From assembly GCF_051045985.1 (NCBI RefSeq), contig NZ_CP157350.1, positions 434,001 to 498,000 of the forward strand: a stretch of 64,000 nt of DNA, in the 5' to 3' direction. How positions within the stretch are numbered: the first letter of the stretch is position 1; each line of letters opens with the position of its first letter. Of this stretch, positions 43,057 to 52,336 are shown in pieces. The notes beneath the pieces were generated by a model that was not told where the DNA came from, did not search any database, and worked only from the letters and a program-made list of their open reading frames with translations. Position numbers and translations under genes: made by a program. Source of the stretch: Scardovia wiggsiae. GTDB taxonomy: Bacteria > Actinomycetota > Actinomycetes > Actinomycetales > Bifidobacteriaceae.

Positions 43057-43932
43057 ATGGCATTGACCCAAGAACAGCTTGACGCTATCCGCAGACGTGT
43101 CCCGGCTCGTCCCGAAAGCAGTATTCCAACCCCGTATGAAGACTTGGCGCGTGAAATACTTATGACCGGTACTCTGAAATCTGACCGCACGGGCACGGGG
43201 ACGATCTCACTCTTTGGGAAGCAGATGCGTTTCGATCTGCAGGATTCATTCCCCATGATAACTACCAAATCTGTGTATTTCAAAGGCGTAGCGTACGAGC
43301 TGCTGTGGTTCCTGCGGGGGTCGAGCAATGTGCGCTGGCTCCAGGAGAATAATGTCCATATCTGGGATGAGTGGGCAGATCCGGAGACCGGCGAGCTTGG
43401 GCCAGTCTACGGCGTACAGTGGCGCAGCTGGCCTGCACCGACGCAGGAAGACCCTAAGCGGACTATCGACCAGATCGCTAATGTCCTTGAGCTCATCAGG
43501 GACCATCCTGATTCCCGGCGGATGGTCGTTTCGGCGTGGAACCCTGCAGAAGTCGAGTATATGGCTTTGCCTCCCTGCCATGCGCTTTTCCAGTTCTATG
43601 TTGCTGACGGGAAACTCAGCTGCCAGCTCTATCAGCGTTCGGCAGATATGTTCCTTGGGGTGCCTTTCAACATTGCTTCTTATTCTCTGCTCACGTGCAT
43701 GATCGCTCAGCAGGCGGATCTGGAGCCCGGGGAATTTGTCTGGACCGGCGGGGACTGCCATATTTACGACAACCATGTTGAGCAGTTCCTTGAACAGCTT
43801 GGACGCGAACCGTATCCGTATCCCACCCTGGAGATCGACAAAGCCCCTTCGATCGGGGAGTATGCATACGGGGATTTCCACGTTATCAATTATGTGCATC
43901 ATCCTAAGATCTCAGCACCTGTAGCGGTTTAG
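43057..43932 (+). CDS. thyA: Thymidylate synthase
   Basis: A 291-residue enzyme making dTMP from dUMP with methylene-tetrahydrofolate. Catalytic Cys is in PPCHALFQFYV, the folate/phosphate loops in RTGTGTISLFGKQMRF and CQLYQRSADMFLGVPFNIA, and the dUMP Asn/His in NHVEQFLEQL. Start chosen at the ATG where homology begins (AAAGG upstream); the frame runs 61 codons further up without an initiation site. It feeds dfrA, 65 bases downstream. Confidence 0.97.
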   Translation: MALTQEQLDAIRRRVPARPESSIPTPYEDLAREILMTGTLKSDRTGTGTISLFGKQMRFDLQDSFPMITTKSVYFKGVAYELLWFLRGSSNVRWLQENNVHIWDEWADPETGELGPVYGVQWRSWPAPTQEDPKRTIDQIANVLELIRDHPDSRRMVVSAWNPAEVEYMALPPCHALFQFYVADGKLSCQLYQRSADMFLGVPFNIASYSLLTCMIAQQADLEPGEFVWTGGDCHIYDNHVEQFLEQLGREPYPYPTLEIDKAPSIGEYAYGDFHVINYVHHPKISAPVAV

Positions 43933-43997
43933 CAGGACTGGTACTGCTGTTGTAATAGCCCGTGTAGTGTATGATGATGTGAGTAGCAAAAAGGAGT

Positions 43998-44702
43998 ATG
44001 TCCATTATGGAGCATGATAGTAGCCGCAGCGGTTACCACCAACCCAGGCCCGAGCCAGACGGGCCAGAGTTTTCTGACGATGCATGGGACGATGAAGAGC
44101 CCGAAGAAGACGGTATTGATACGGTGCCGAAGCTCAATCTGATCTGGGCCCAGGCATATTCGCAGCTGGGACAGCCCGGCGCAATTGGTGCACGTGGTGC
44201 TATACCGTGGCACCTGAAAGAGGATCTCCAGCATTTCAAAGAGCTTACTGTCCTGCATCCTGTCATCATGGGGCGCAGGACGTGGGAGTCGATCGATCCG
44301 CAGTACAGGCCGCTTTCCCAGCGTGATAATATCGTAGTTTCGCGGGATATGGGATACAAAGCCCCCGGAGCGTCTGTAGTGGACAGTATTGATGAGGCGC
44401 TGCATATGGCATCCCAGCCGGCGATCCCGGATGACGGCATACTGCGGGGGGAGATTTGGGCTATCGGTGGGGCACAGCTGTACAACGGCCTTATCTATCG
44501 TGCAGATAATATCTATATAACAGATATTGATGTTGCTGTTGAAGCAGATGCTTTTGCCCCGGATATTGACGACCTGCTGCAGCGCGGCGTATTTGAAGTG
44601 GTTTCTGACAGCGGCTGGATGGTCCCGTCGGGGCAGGGGGATATCCCGCGGTACCGTTTCCGGACCCTGCACCGTAACGATTCCAGGTATGCTGCTGAAT
44701 AA
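43998..44702 (+). CDS. dfrA: Dihydrofolate reductase
   Basis: A 234-residue enzyme regenerating tetrahydrofolate after ThyA. After an acidic ~45-residue extension the fold is standard: LNLIWAQAY, GARGAIPWHLKEDLQHFK, VIMGRRTWESI, AIGGAQLYNGLIYRAD and the acid-rich C-terminus. Two starts compete: this ATG sits two bases after AAGGAG, and an ATG at 44007 sits 11 bases after it; neither spacing is ideal. The acidic extension is not needed for catalysis. Confidence 0.95.
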   Translation: MSIMEHDSSRSGYHQPRPEPDGPEFSDDAWDDEEPEEDGIDTVPKLNLIWAQAYSQLGQPGAIGARGAIPWHLKEDLQHFKELTVLHPVIMGRRTWESIDPQYRPLSQRDNIVVSRDMGYKAPGASVVDSIDEALHMASQPAIPDDGILRGEIWAIGGAQLYNGLIYRADNIYITDIDVAVEADAFAPDIDDLLQRGVFEVVSDSGWMVPSGQGDIPRYRFRTLHRNDSRYAAE

Positions 44703-44864
44703 GACGGTGCTGCCGGGCACAGGGTTACAATAGCCAAATAAAATAGAAAATAGCCCCGGCCAGAGTAAATGGGCAGGGCAGCGCAACAGTGCCCTGCGGG
44801 GCTGAGCTGCTAATAGCAGTTTGCAGGGTCCTGTAAAGGAGCTCCTGTAAGGGGGAAATAAGAT

Positions 44865-45392
44865 ATGCCGACTGACAGAAAATATACAGTGATGACAATA
44901 TGTACGGGGAATATCTGCCGGTCTCCCATGGCAGAGATAGTGCTGCGCAAATATGTTGCTGATGCCGGATTGGACGGTTCTGTGGAAGTCCATTCCAGCG
45001 GAGTCAGTTCTGAGGAACAGGGGAACTCTATAGATCCCCGTGCCCGGCGTGTGCTCCGTGAGCGGGGGTATGGCCTGCCCGGCAGCCATTATGCCCATCG
45101 GGTCACTGCCGATGAGATCAGGAGCACGGATCTGTTCCTGCCCATGACCGCAGCGCATATGCGGTCGCTGCTGCGTCAGATACCGTCTGGCGATGCGTGG
45201 AAAGTCCATATGTACCGTTCTTTTGACCCGAAGCTCCCTCAGCCGGAAGCCGGGAATGAGGATACTATTGACCTTGCTGACCCATGGTACGGCGGTCCTG
45301 AAGATTTTGAAACCGCTATGGACCAGATCGAAACTGCTGCACCGTATATCGTTGGCTGGATCAGACGGCAGCTGCAGGCGAATACAAACTGA
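44865..45392 (+). CDS. Low-molecular-weight protein tyrosine phosphatase
   Basis: A 175-residue phosphatase with the P-loop CTGNICRSPMAE (C-x5-R) at residue 14 and the acid Asp in DLADPWYGG near the C-terminus. In related bacteria these act on sugar- and capsule-related tyrosine kinases; the target is not visible here. AAGGGGG upstream. A GCAGGGC/GCCCTGC hairpin lies in the gap before it. Confidence 0.93.
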   Translation: MPTDRKYTVMTICTGNICRSPMAEIVLRKYVADAGLDGSVEVHSSGVSSEEQGNSIDPRARRVLRERGYGLPGSHYAHRVTADEIRSTDLFLPMTAAHMRSLLRQIPSGDAWKVHMYRSFDPKLPQPEAGNEDTIDLADPWYGGPEDFETAMDQIETAAPYIVGWIRRQLQANTN

Positions 45393-45612
45393 CATGAATC
45401 AACCGTTAGGAGATATTCCGGCGGTTCTCCATGTCCTCTTAATACGGATATCGGGGAGCGGAGTCAGATATCTATGCAGAGGCAGCGGCTGGAAAGAGAT
45501 TCTGTAACCGTATACTGTATTTTGATATTTTGTAAGGCTGTTCGGCAACGTGCTGGACAGCCTTTACTGTTTATGGTGAAAAATATGAGTGTATATGATT
45601 GTCTGTAGGCCC

Positions 45613-45694
45613 TGGTGGTAAAACACGCAGATACAAAATACAATTCCGCATTTTTCCGCAATTCCTGTTTTTGTATCTGCGTGTTTTACCACCA
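45613..45694. repeat. Palindromic repeat element, copy 4 (82 bp)
   Basis: Arms identical to copy 3, including GCAGATACAAAA and complement; the dyad extends two bases (CC/GG). The core has diverged: TTTTCCGCAATTCC instead of TTTTCCACATTTT. It lies between the phosphatase gene and tRNA-Phe. Confidence 0.92.
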
Positions 45695-45810
45695 GGAGCT
45701 TGCTGTCAGACATGTGCCAAGGACAGTGCCTGCGCCCGCAGCGGTGTTTATCATAGGATTTTGTGTGAGCAGCTGTCTCAGGATATACCAGCTGGGTATA
45801 AAACAAAAAT

Positions 45811-45840
45811 GAAAGGACCCCGCACGCGCAGGGTCCTTTC
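45811..45840 (-). terminator. Terminator of tRNA-Phe
   Basis: A 10-bp perfect stem GAAAGGACCC/GGGTCCTTTC, with ATTTTTGTTTT following on the minus strand. Confidence 0.85.
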
Positions 45841-45848
45841 ATATGCTG

Positions 45849-45921
45849 TGGCTCCGAGCGGTATCGATCCGCTGACCTCACGATTTTCAGTCGTACGCTC
45901 TACCAACTGAGCTACAGAGCC
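45849..45921 (-). tRNA. tRNA-Phe(GAA)
   Basis: Acceptor GGCTCTG pairs with CGGAGCC allowing one G:T; anticodon loop CTGAAAA gives GAA; T-arm and D-arm (AGCTCAGTTGGTAGAGC) are standard. Confidence 0.95.
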
Positions 45922-45937
45922 ATGGAGCGTCAAAAAA

Positions 45938-45954
45938 ACCCGGAGAAACCGGGT
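45938..45954 (-). terminator. Terminator between tRNA-Asp and tRNA-Phe
   Basis: ACCCGG/CCGGGT stem with a 5-base loop and TTTTTTTG on the minus strand. Confidence 0.75.
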
Positions 45955-45965
45955 CCTGCTCCAAG

Positions 45966-46039
45966 CGACTCCGACCGGACTTGAACCGGCGACCTCCGCC
46001 GTGACAGGGCGGCGCTCTAACCAACTGAGCTACGGAGCC
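45966..46039 (-). tRNA. tRNA-Asp(GTC)
   Basis: Acceptor GGCTCCG with CGGAGTC; anticodon loop CTGTCAC gives GTC; D-arm and T-arm standard. CCA is not encoded. Confidence 0.95.
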
Positions 46040-46117
46040 ACAGCTGCATTTCGCAACCGAGTAGAAATATTACATGAACGGTTGGTCAAGTGCAAGCATC
46101 GGCATGTTGCAGGAGCT

Positions 46118-47128
46118 TCAGCCCACCTGCTTCCATGTATCAATGTCAATATGGTGGTCAGGGTTGGCCTGCCACGCCTGCCATGCCGACTCTACGATGT
46201 CGTGCACATCGTACTGAGCATACCAGCCCATTTCGGTATTGATACGTTCAGGGGAACCGATAAGATGCGGGGGGTCGCCTGCGCGGCGTTCTTTGACGGT
46301 CTCGGTAAAAGGCAGCCCTGTCACTTTCTTGATTTCATCAACGATCTCGCGCACAGATGTGCCTTTGCCTGTGCCGACGTTGAATGCATCGTACCTGCGT
46401 TCATCGCGGTCGAGATAGCGCATAGCAGCCACATGGGCATCAGCCAGGTCGGACACGTGTATGTAATCCCGGACACAGGTGCCGTCGGGGGTAGGGTAGT
46501 CATCCCCGAAAATCGCCGGGGCAAGCCCCTTCTTCAAACGGTCAAATACCATAGGCACAAGGTTAAGGATCGCCGGGTCTTCAAGCTCTGCAGGGCCGCA
46601 TCCCGCAACGTTGAAATAACGCAGTGCACAGAAGCGGATGCCGAAAGCGCTGGCGCATGCGCGCCCCATCCACTCGCCGAAAAGCTTCGTCTGCCCGTAG
46701 GGGTTGATTGGGATCATGGGGATAACATCTTCAGGGACAACATCTACAGGCGGTACGCCATAGGTTGCTGCTGAGCTTGAGAAAACGAGCTTCTGCGCCC
46801 CGGAATCTTTCATCGCCTGGAGTACGTTGAGCATCCCGTTGATATTCTGCTGATAGTACCACAGCGGTTTTTCAACGGATTCGCCCACCTGCTTGCGGGC
46901 CGCAAAATGGATGACCGTGTCCACATTATGCTCACGCATGATCTCTGCCATACGTTTATCAGCCCCTGCGGCGGAAATATCCATGCCATAGAGGCGTGCC
47001 CCTTCGATCCGGGCGGGCTTCCCGTAGCTGAGATCGTCAACAACGACCACTTCGTCTTTGGCCTGATGCAATGCATGTACAACATGGGCACCGATATATC
47101 CGCATCCGCCTGTAACAAGGACTGTCAT
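46118..47128 (-). CDS. galE: UDP-glucose 4-epimerase
   Basis: A 336-residue short-chain dehydrogenase-type epimerase of the Leloir pathway. NAD-binding VTGGCGYIGAHVV at the N-terminus, catalytic SSAATYG and YGQTK (Y-x-x-x-K), and RFCALRYFNVAGC are present. Normal length, no signal peptide. It supplies UDP-galactose and UDP-glucose for glycan synthesis and galactose use. Divergent from trmB. Confidence 0.97.
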   Translation of the reverse strand: MTVLVTGGCGYIGAHVVHALHQAKDEVVVVDDLSYGKPARIEGARLYGMDISAAGADKRMAEIMREHNVDTVIHFAARKQVGESVEKPLWYYQQNINGMLNVLQAMKDSGAQKLVFSSSAATYGVPPVDVVPEDVIPMIPINPYGQTKLFGEWMGRACASAFGIRFCALRYFNVAGCGPAELEDPAILNLVPMVFDRLKKGLAPAIFGDDYPTPDGTCVRDYIHVSDLADAHVAAMRYLDRDERRYDAFNVGTGKGTSVREIVDEIKKVTGLPFTETVKERRAGDPPHLIGSPERINTEMGWYAQYDVHDIVESAWQAWQANPDHHIDIDTWKQVG

Positions 47129-47240
47129 TTTTTCCTTCCAATCTGTGAGCTTCTATTGCCGTCACTATCATAGCTCGGAGCACATATCTCGGGGTGGGGA
47201 AAGGCATGCGTGATTCACGCCCACCCTTACAATATCCTTT

Positions 47241-48107
47241 ATGACAGATTTTACGGCCTCTGCGGGCCTGCCAGACAGCGGCAGCGTGGAGGGGCATCAT
47301 ACAAGACCGATAGTTTCTTTCGTGCGCCGCTCTTCGCGCCTGGACAGGCGCCTGCAGAATGCATGGGATGATTATGCGGACAGTTTCCTTCTGGATTTTA
47401 GTGATTTTGGCGAAATAGAATATGATTTGGGCATGCCGCCGGGATTCGTATTCTCCCGTAGTTCCATAAGCAGGATTTGGAAGAACAGCAACCCGCTCAT
47501 AGTCGAAGTAGGCTCGGGCCAGGGCGAGAATATCGCTGCTGCCGCGCTGTCCCATCCGGATAATAATTACCTTGCCTTAGAGGTCTATAAGCCGGGCGTG
47601 GCCCACACAATGCTGCTTGGAGGGAAAAACGGGCTGACGAATGTTAAGGTTGCGCAGGTCAATGCCCCCGAGTTCTTTGCGGCAGTGCAGCCGGGCACAG
47701 TCAGGGAAGTATGGACATTTTTCCCTGATCCCTGGCCGAAGACAAAACACCATAAGCGCCGCCTTATCCAGGGGAAGTTTGCGCATTCGGTAGGTACTGC
47801 CCTGGAAGACGGCTGTATGTGGAGGATCGCTACGGATATTGACGATTATGCTTTGCATATCCATGAGGTTATGGATCACAGGGATGACTTCACGAATACA
47901 GGCACTCTGACGGTCAGCCTCCCGGTGGAGCATGTCAGCAAGGGGAACTCTGACAGGGCGTACTTGCTTGAGCATGCCGATTTTCAGGAATCACACCGTT
48001 TCGAGGGTAGGATACTCACGAATTTTGAAAAGAAAGGCCTTGCAGCAGGCCGGACGATCCATGATTTTACGTTCCATGCACGCCATGGGATATCCGGATG
48101 TGAATAG
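47241..48107 (+). CDS. trmB: tRNA (guanine-N7-)-methyltransferase
   Basis: A 288-residue AdoMet-dependent enzyme that methylates G46 of tRNA. The AdoMet loop VEVGSGQGENIAAAA and the signature FFPDPWPKTKHHKRRL are clear. An N-terminal ~80-residue extension carries Arg-rich (RRSSRLDRRLQ) sequence. It is followed by tRNA-Glu, 135 bases downstream. Confidence 0.95.
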   Translation: MTDFTASAGLPDSGSVEGHHTRPIVSFVRRSSRLDRRLQNAWDDYADSFLLDFSDFGEIEYDLGMPPGFVFSRSSISRIWKNSNPLIVEVGSGQGENIAAAALSHPDNNYLALEVYKPGVAHTMLLGGKNGLTNVKVAQVNAPEFFAAVQPGTVREVWTFFPDPWPKTKHHKRRLIQGKFAHSVGTALEDGCMWRIATDIDDYALHIHEVMDHRDDFTNTGTLTVSLPVEHVSKGNSDRAYLLEHADFQESHRFEGRILTNFEKKGLAAGRTIHDFTFHARHGISGCE

Positions 48108-48242
48108 CCTGGCAGCGCAATGCCGGCGCACTGCCATGCTGTGGTGCGCACGCGCCCCAGCTCCCGGCCATACCGGTTGCGGGATACCGGGACGCGCCCT
48201 ATTTGCGTAAATCTACACCTGCGTATATCCTGTATCAAGTGC

Positions 48243-48314
48243 GCCCCCGTCGTCTAACGGTTAGGACACCAGACTTTCAATCTGACAACAGGAGTTCGAC
48301 TCTCCTCGGGGGTA
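48243..48314 (+). tRNA. tRNA-Glu(TTC)
   Basis: Acceptor GCCCCCG/CGGGGGT, anticodon loop CTTTCAA giving TTC, T-arm GAGTTCGACTC. CCA not encoded. Confidence 0.95.
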
Positions 48315-48320
48315 CTGGTT

Positions 48321-48830
48321 TCACCCTTGCGCATAGCGTGCAAGGATCCGCTGGATATGTGGCATAATGTGGTGCATAACATACAGGTTAGTGTAGGCAA
48401 TAAGCATAGCTGCACAAAAGTATATCAGTGTCAGCCAGTCCATCGTCCAGTAATGGGCAATAAGAAGCAGCATAACAGGAAGCTGTACGGTAACTGTCAC
48501 AACTCCGGGGACATACCCTTTGAACCGGAAGCACATCGTGTAATGCATAATGAAATGGAGCATATATGCGATGCAGAAGCTGAGGTAAAGCCTGGTATTA
48601 TGGTTCAGCTCGCAGAACGCTGAGACTAGGAGGAGTACGGTAAACTCTTCCAGCACCCCTGTGCTGAATGCGGAGCCGTCGGTAACTTTCCCAAAGAAGC
48701 TGCCGATTTTCGTTTCTTTCAGGGAAATGAATTTTGCCCTCTTTTTCCATAGCGGCATAAAAATCATTTCTTCAAAATCGTGGAGCAGGAACAGTATAGG
48801 CAAGCTCCAATAATGGAATAGGATCAGCAT
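48321..48830 (-). CDS. HXXEE-domain membrane protein
   Basis: A 169-residue integral membrane protein with the HXXEE motif (LLHDFEEMIF) near residue 18 and a second Glu pair in VLEEFTVLLLVSAF; both lie at the start of membrane helices, with further helices TVTVQLPVMLLLIAHYW and LIYFCAAMLIAYTN. The family is widespread and uncharacterised; the H/E pattern suggests a metal site. It is divergent from, and probably controlled by, the TetR gene next to it. Confidence 0.85.
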   Translation of the reverse strand: MLILFHYWSLPILFLLHDFEEMIFMPLWKKRAKFISLKETKIGSFFGKVTDGSAFSTGVLEEFTVLLLVSAFCELNHNTRLYLSFCIAYMLHFIMHYTMCFRFKGYVPGVVTVTVQLPVMLLLIAHYWTMDWLTLIYFCAAMLIAYTNLYVMHHIMPHIQRILARYAQG

Positions 48831-48851
48831 AATTTATTTCCTCCTGAACTT

Positions 48852-48872
48852 ATATAACGGAATTCGTTTATA
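48852..48872. promoter_or_regulatory. Quasi-palindrome, candidate TetR operator
   Basis: AACG and CGTT around GAATT, extended by TAT/ATA on the outside, overlapping a TATACT -10 box in the 129-base gap between the HXXEE and TetR genes. Confidence 0.4.
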
Positions 48873-48959
48873 CTATAGAAAGCGGGCCATGCAGCAGCAA
48901 GCGGATTTCGGGAAAAGGTACAGATCAGCGGATAGTGTGTCAGCGGAATAAGGAGAAAA

Positions 48960-49532
48960 ATGGACAGCCGGGTATACCAGTCTAAGGTCCGGATAACAGA
49001 AGCGCTCCTCCGGCTAATGGAAAGTGATGATTTCAGCGCTTTGACTGTTTCTGAGATCACAGCCCATGCCCATGTATCCCGCAATACGTTCTATCGCCAT
49101 TTTACAGATAAGTATTCTGTGGTCGAATTCTTTGTGGAGTGGCTGCTGGACAGTTATCTGGCTGAAGTCAGGCGGCAGGGGGTAACGGATTTTGAAAGCC
49201 TGCTGGTACTGTATTTTACATTCTGGAAAGAGCGGAGGAAGTATATCGGCCTTCTGAAGCGGCACCATCTTCTGGATATGGTTTTCGATGTACAGAGAAA
49301 GAAATTCCTCAGGGCCCTGCCCGGTTCCAGTCTTCCTTGGCATGGGATACCGGGGGTAGATGAGACTTGTGTCAACCTGATCGTTATCGGCGGGATGTGG
49401 ACAGTCCTCCTCTACTGGCTGGAAGGCGGGATGAAGCTGGAAGCCTCAGATATCACGCACAGGATTTTGCGTGAGCTGAGATTTTATACACAGTATATTG
49501 GCGATAGGGGCCCGGCAATCCGTCAGGAATAA
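48960..49532 (+). CDS. TetR-family transcriptional regulator
   Basis: A 190-residue regulator. Residues ~12-50 are the DNA-binding HTH (ITEALLRLMESDDFSALTVS, then EITAHAHVSRNTFYRHFTDK); the ligand domain resembles the TetR_C_8/DhaS-like group. AAGGAG upstream. Likely local target is the divergent HXXEE gene; it may also autoregulate. Confidence 0.9.
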   Translation: MDSRVYQSKVRITEALLRLMESDDFSALTVSEITAHAHVSRNTFYRHFTDKYSVVEFFVEWLLDSYLAEVRRQGVTDFESLLVLYFTFWKERRKYIGLLKRHHLLDMVFDVQRKKFLRALPGSSLPWHGIPGVDETCVNLIVIGGMWTVLLYWLEGGMKLEASDITHRILRELRFYTQYIGDRGPAIRQE

Positions 49533-49592
49533 GCGGTGTGGCGGGCGTGTACATCGGCATGCCCGGCATGGACAGGCTGCAGCTGGCCTGAT

Positions 49593-50501
49593 TTAAGGGT
49601 TGAGCACCTGCCCGGGGAATTCCATCTTATCTTTTTCGGCAAGCTCGATCCATTCTTTGATCCACATTTCTTCCGCGGGGTCAATATCATGCCGTTCCAG
49701 ATGCTTCTGATATGTGGAATAGAAGGCGCGGATCGCCGGATACAGCGCAGTCAGCGTATATTCAGGCCGCTTTTCGCGCCAGTGCCGGGGATGCGCCGCG
49801 AAAGTATTCTTGAAGCGCTTCATGTAAGCAAGGAACGATGACAGCTCGGTATCCATACGGCGCGCGCTGCAGGCTACGATCATATTGGGGCTGTACACAG
49901 TCTCGAAATCATGGTCGAACAGATGCAGGGAAATATCGATATCTTCGTGCATGATATCTTCCTTATCGCGGCACACTTCACCTTTTATCGCCTCCCATGC
50001 CGACCTGCGGATCGCCATATTTGAGCCGTACAGCAGCTGGCGCTTGCCGTCGGCGATATAGATGCGCTTACGGATGGAATTATCCCCGGCAAGGCTGATA
50101 TTTTTCCCCGGCATATCATAATAAGTGCAGGGGCCCGTGGCGCCCATGGCCTCAGGGTTCTCTTCAAAGAGCTTGCTGACCACTTCTACCCAGTCAGGCT
50201 TGATCATACAGTCGGCATCAAAACGCCCGAGCACATCCCCCGTTGCATAGGTGAAACCGGCGTTGCGGGTCGGTATCAGCCCCTGCTCTTCATTCTGACG
50301 GAGCAGGACCACATTGCTGTGAGGGTTGTCCTTTATGAACTGTTCAACAATCTGGCCGGTATTGTCAGTTGACTTATTGTCAACAACAATAACTTCATGG
50401 GCAGGGACCGTCTGCGCCGTAGCATTGAGCAGGCACTGCGCAATACGGTCAGATTCATTCCATGCAGGAATAATTATTGAAACTGAGTTCATGGATCCCA
50501 T
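49593..50501 (-). CDS. Family 2 glycosyltransferase
   Basis: A 302-residue GT-A fold enzyme without membrane segments. SIIIPAWNESDRIAQCLL, then VDNKSTDNTGQIVEQ, the metal-binding GRFDADCMIKPDWV, and MHEDIDISLHLFDHDFETVY (ED motif). It probably transfers a sugar in cell-envelope glycan synthesis. Start at MGSMNS or three residues later; neither has a ribosome site. The open frame extends further upstream but without initiation signals. Divergent from the AI-2E-type gene. Confidence 0.88.
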   Translation of the reverse strand: MGSMNSVSIIIPAWNESDRIAQCLLNATAQTVPAHEVIVVDNKSTDNTGQIVEQFIKDNPHSNVVLLRQNEEQGLIPTRNAGFTYATGDVLGRFDADCMIKPDWVEVVSKLFEENPEAMGATGPCTYYDMPGKNISLAGDNSIRKRIYIADGKRQLLYGSNMAIRRSAWEAIKGEVCRDKEDIMHEDIDISLHLFDHDFETVYSPNMIVACSARRMDTELSSFLAYMKRFKNTFAAHPRHWREKRPEYTLTALYPAIRAFYSTYQKHLERHDIDPAEEMWIKEWIELAEKDKMEFPGQVLNP

Positions 50502-50671
50502 TATAAACAGATATATGCCATGAGATGATCCCGTTTGCCGTTTTATCCCCAAGTGTTCTGTATCCCGGATATACTCTGTACGATTATGCAGTATCGTTCT
50601 ATCGCCTGTGCGATAATAGGGGCAGCTATAAAAGCATGCGCATTGGACAGGAGCTGGCAAAAGGTACAGAT

Positions 50672-52336
50672 ATGAGCAGTGATCAGCCGGGGAACAATAA
50701 CAGTAATGATGGCAGCAGGACAGTAAATATTTCTGACACAAGCGCCATCCGGCGCATTGACCTTGCTACGATCTTCCCGTCAAAGGGCGATCCGCGCAGG
50801 CCCCCTGAGTGGCTGGGGCGCGCCCTGCTGTATGCAGTGATCGCAGTCTACCTTGCTATTTTTGTATGGAATTCATGGCCTAAAATCGAAAATGTTGTTT
50901 TTTACGTTATCGTAGCGCTTTTTATTGCGCTGGCGCTGGAGCCTCTGATCCTGCGGCTTATCAAGCATGGATGGAGGCGCGGTGCAGCCGCAGGCGTTGT
51001 GCTTATAGGTTTTGTGGTGCTGTGCGCAGTTTTTTTCTCAATGTTTGGCGTGCTTCTTGTACAGCAGCTTACAACAATGATCGAGGGGCTTCCTGACACG
51101 TACAGGAATATCCGCCAGAGTATTTTGGATATGACGGGATACCGCCTTCCTGAGATCAAGGATCTGAGCTCCAGCATCATGTCATTCTTCAATACGAACG
51201 GCATGCAGGAATACCTGACCCGGGCTTACTCCACCGTTTCTTCGCTTATTTCCGGGCTGTTCGCAGTCCTGACGATCCTTCTGGTCACATATTATATCTG
51301 TGCTGCAGGCCCTAAGATGAGAAGGGGCCTGTGCAAGTGGATTCCCCGTAAATCCCAGCGTAAATTCATTGTTGTATGGACCACGGTACAGACCCAGATA
51401 TCGAATTACCTGTACAGCCGGTTCATCCTTGCTATCCTGAACGGGACTTTCCTAGCAATCTTTATGATCATCCTGAAGATCCCGTACTGGCTGCCGCTGT
51501 CGATCTTCTGCGGGCTTGTATCACAGTTTATCCCTACTATCGGCACATATATCGGTGCTGTAGTCCCTATGGTCTCGGCATGGAGCACCAACGGCTGGCC
51601 GTATGCAGTCTATCTGCTGATCTACATAACGGTGTACCAGCAGATTGAGAATATGATCCTGTCGCCGCGTATCTCAAAAGATACGATGGATATCAATCCG
51701 GCTATAGCATTCCTGTCGGTATTCTTCTTCGGCGGGCTGTTCGGCGCTTTGGGCGCATTCCTTGCACTGCCTATAACTGCAAGCCTCCAGGCCCTTCTGA
51801 GCGCGTATACGCGCAGCTATGACCTTATAGACTCCGATCTGCTTGATGATCCTAAACCGGTGAAAAAATCCGGTATTGTCTCCGGGGCTGAAATGATCGA
51901 GAAGAATGTAATACAGCCGATCGCAGAACATATGCCGCGCAGTTCCCGGGGCTCATCCGCAAATATTATGGCTGACAGTGTTGCTGACCTGCGAAGGCGC
52001 GCAGGGGAGCAGGATCAGGCCACGTACCGTACTTCCGAAGAGGAAGATGCATCAGAAACAGTTGCTATCCCGCAGAAGGGCAGTGCAGGGTATGGCAGAG
52101 GAGGATCGGGCAAGCGGCCTGTTATTGGCGCGCAGGGACCGGACGATGATGACGAACAGCCTGCAGCGGTCCCTGTCAGCGGCAAAGGGTCCGGCGGCAG
52201 CGGTACCGGTAAAGGCCGGGACCAGGCTGACGGAAAAGATACCGGAAAAGCAACCGGTACCGGGACCGATACGGGAGGCCGCAGGCAGCAGCGTAAGCGT
52301 TCCAAAGGCAGGGGCGCCCGGGGGCAGTGGAAATAA
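50672..52336 (+). CDS. AI-2E family transporter
   Basis: A 554-residue permease. About eight membrane helices lie between residues 40 and 385 (ALLYAVIAVYLAIFVW, VIVALFIALALEP, GVVLIGFVVLCAVFFSMFGV, AVLTILLVTYYICA, FCGLVSQFIPTIGTYIGAVV, FFFGGLFGALGAFLALP). The C-terminal ~170 residues are polar and then Gly/Lys/Asp-rich. Family members export AI-2, sodium or other solutes; the substrate cannot be read. AAAGG eight bases upstream of the ATG. The stop overlaps the next start. Confidence 0.88.
   Translation: MSSDQPGNNNSNDGSRTVNISDTSAIRRIDLATIFPSKGDPRRPPEWLGRALLYAVIAVYLAIFVWNSWPKIENVVFYVIVALFIALALEPLILRLIKHGWRRGAAAGVVLIGFVVLCAVFFSMFGVLLVQQLTTMIEGLPDTYRNIRQSILDMTGYRLPEIKDLSSSIMSFFNTNGMQEYLTRAYSTVSSLISGLFAVLTILLVTYYICAAGPKMRRGLCKWIPRKSQRKFIVVWTTVQTQISNYLYSRFILAILNGTFLAIFMIILKIPYWLPLSIFCGLVSQFIPTIGTYIGAVVPMVSAWSTNGWPYAVYLLIYITVYQQIENMILSPRISKDTMDINPAIAFLSVFFFGGLFGALGAFLALPITASLQALLSAYTRSYDLIDSDLLDDPKPVKKSGIVSGAEMIEKNVIQPIAEHMPRSSRGSSANIMADSVADLRRRAGEQDQATYRTSEEEDASETVAIPQKGSAGYGRGGSGKRPVIGAQGPDDDDEQPAAVPVSGKGSGGSGTGKGRDQADGKDTGKATGTGTDTGGRRQQRKRSKGRGARGQWK

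Noticed and set aside
44773..44797. GCAGGGC/GCCCTGC hairpin between dfrA and the phosphatase gene considered as terminator
   Set aside because: No T-run follows and the next gene starts ~70 bases downstream; might be a processing site or nothing.
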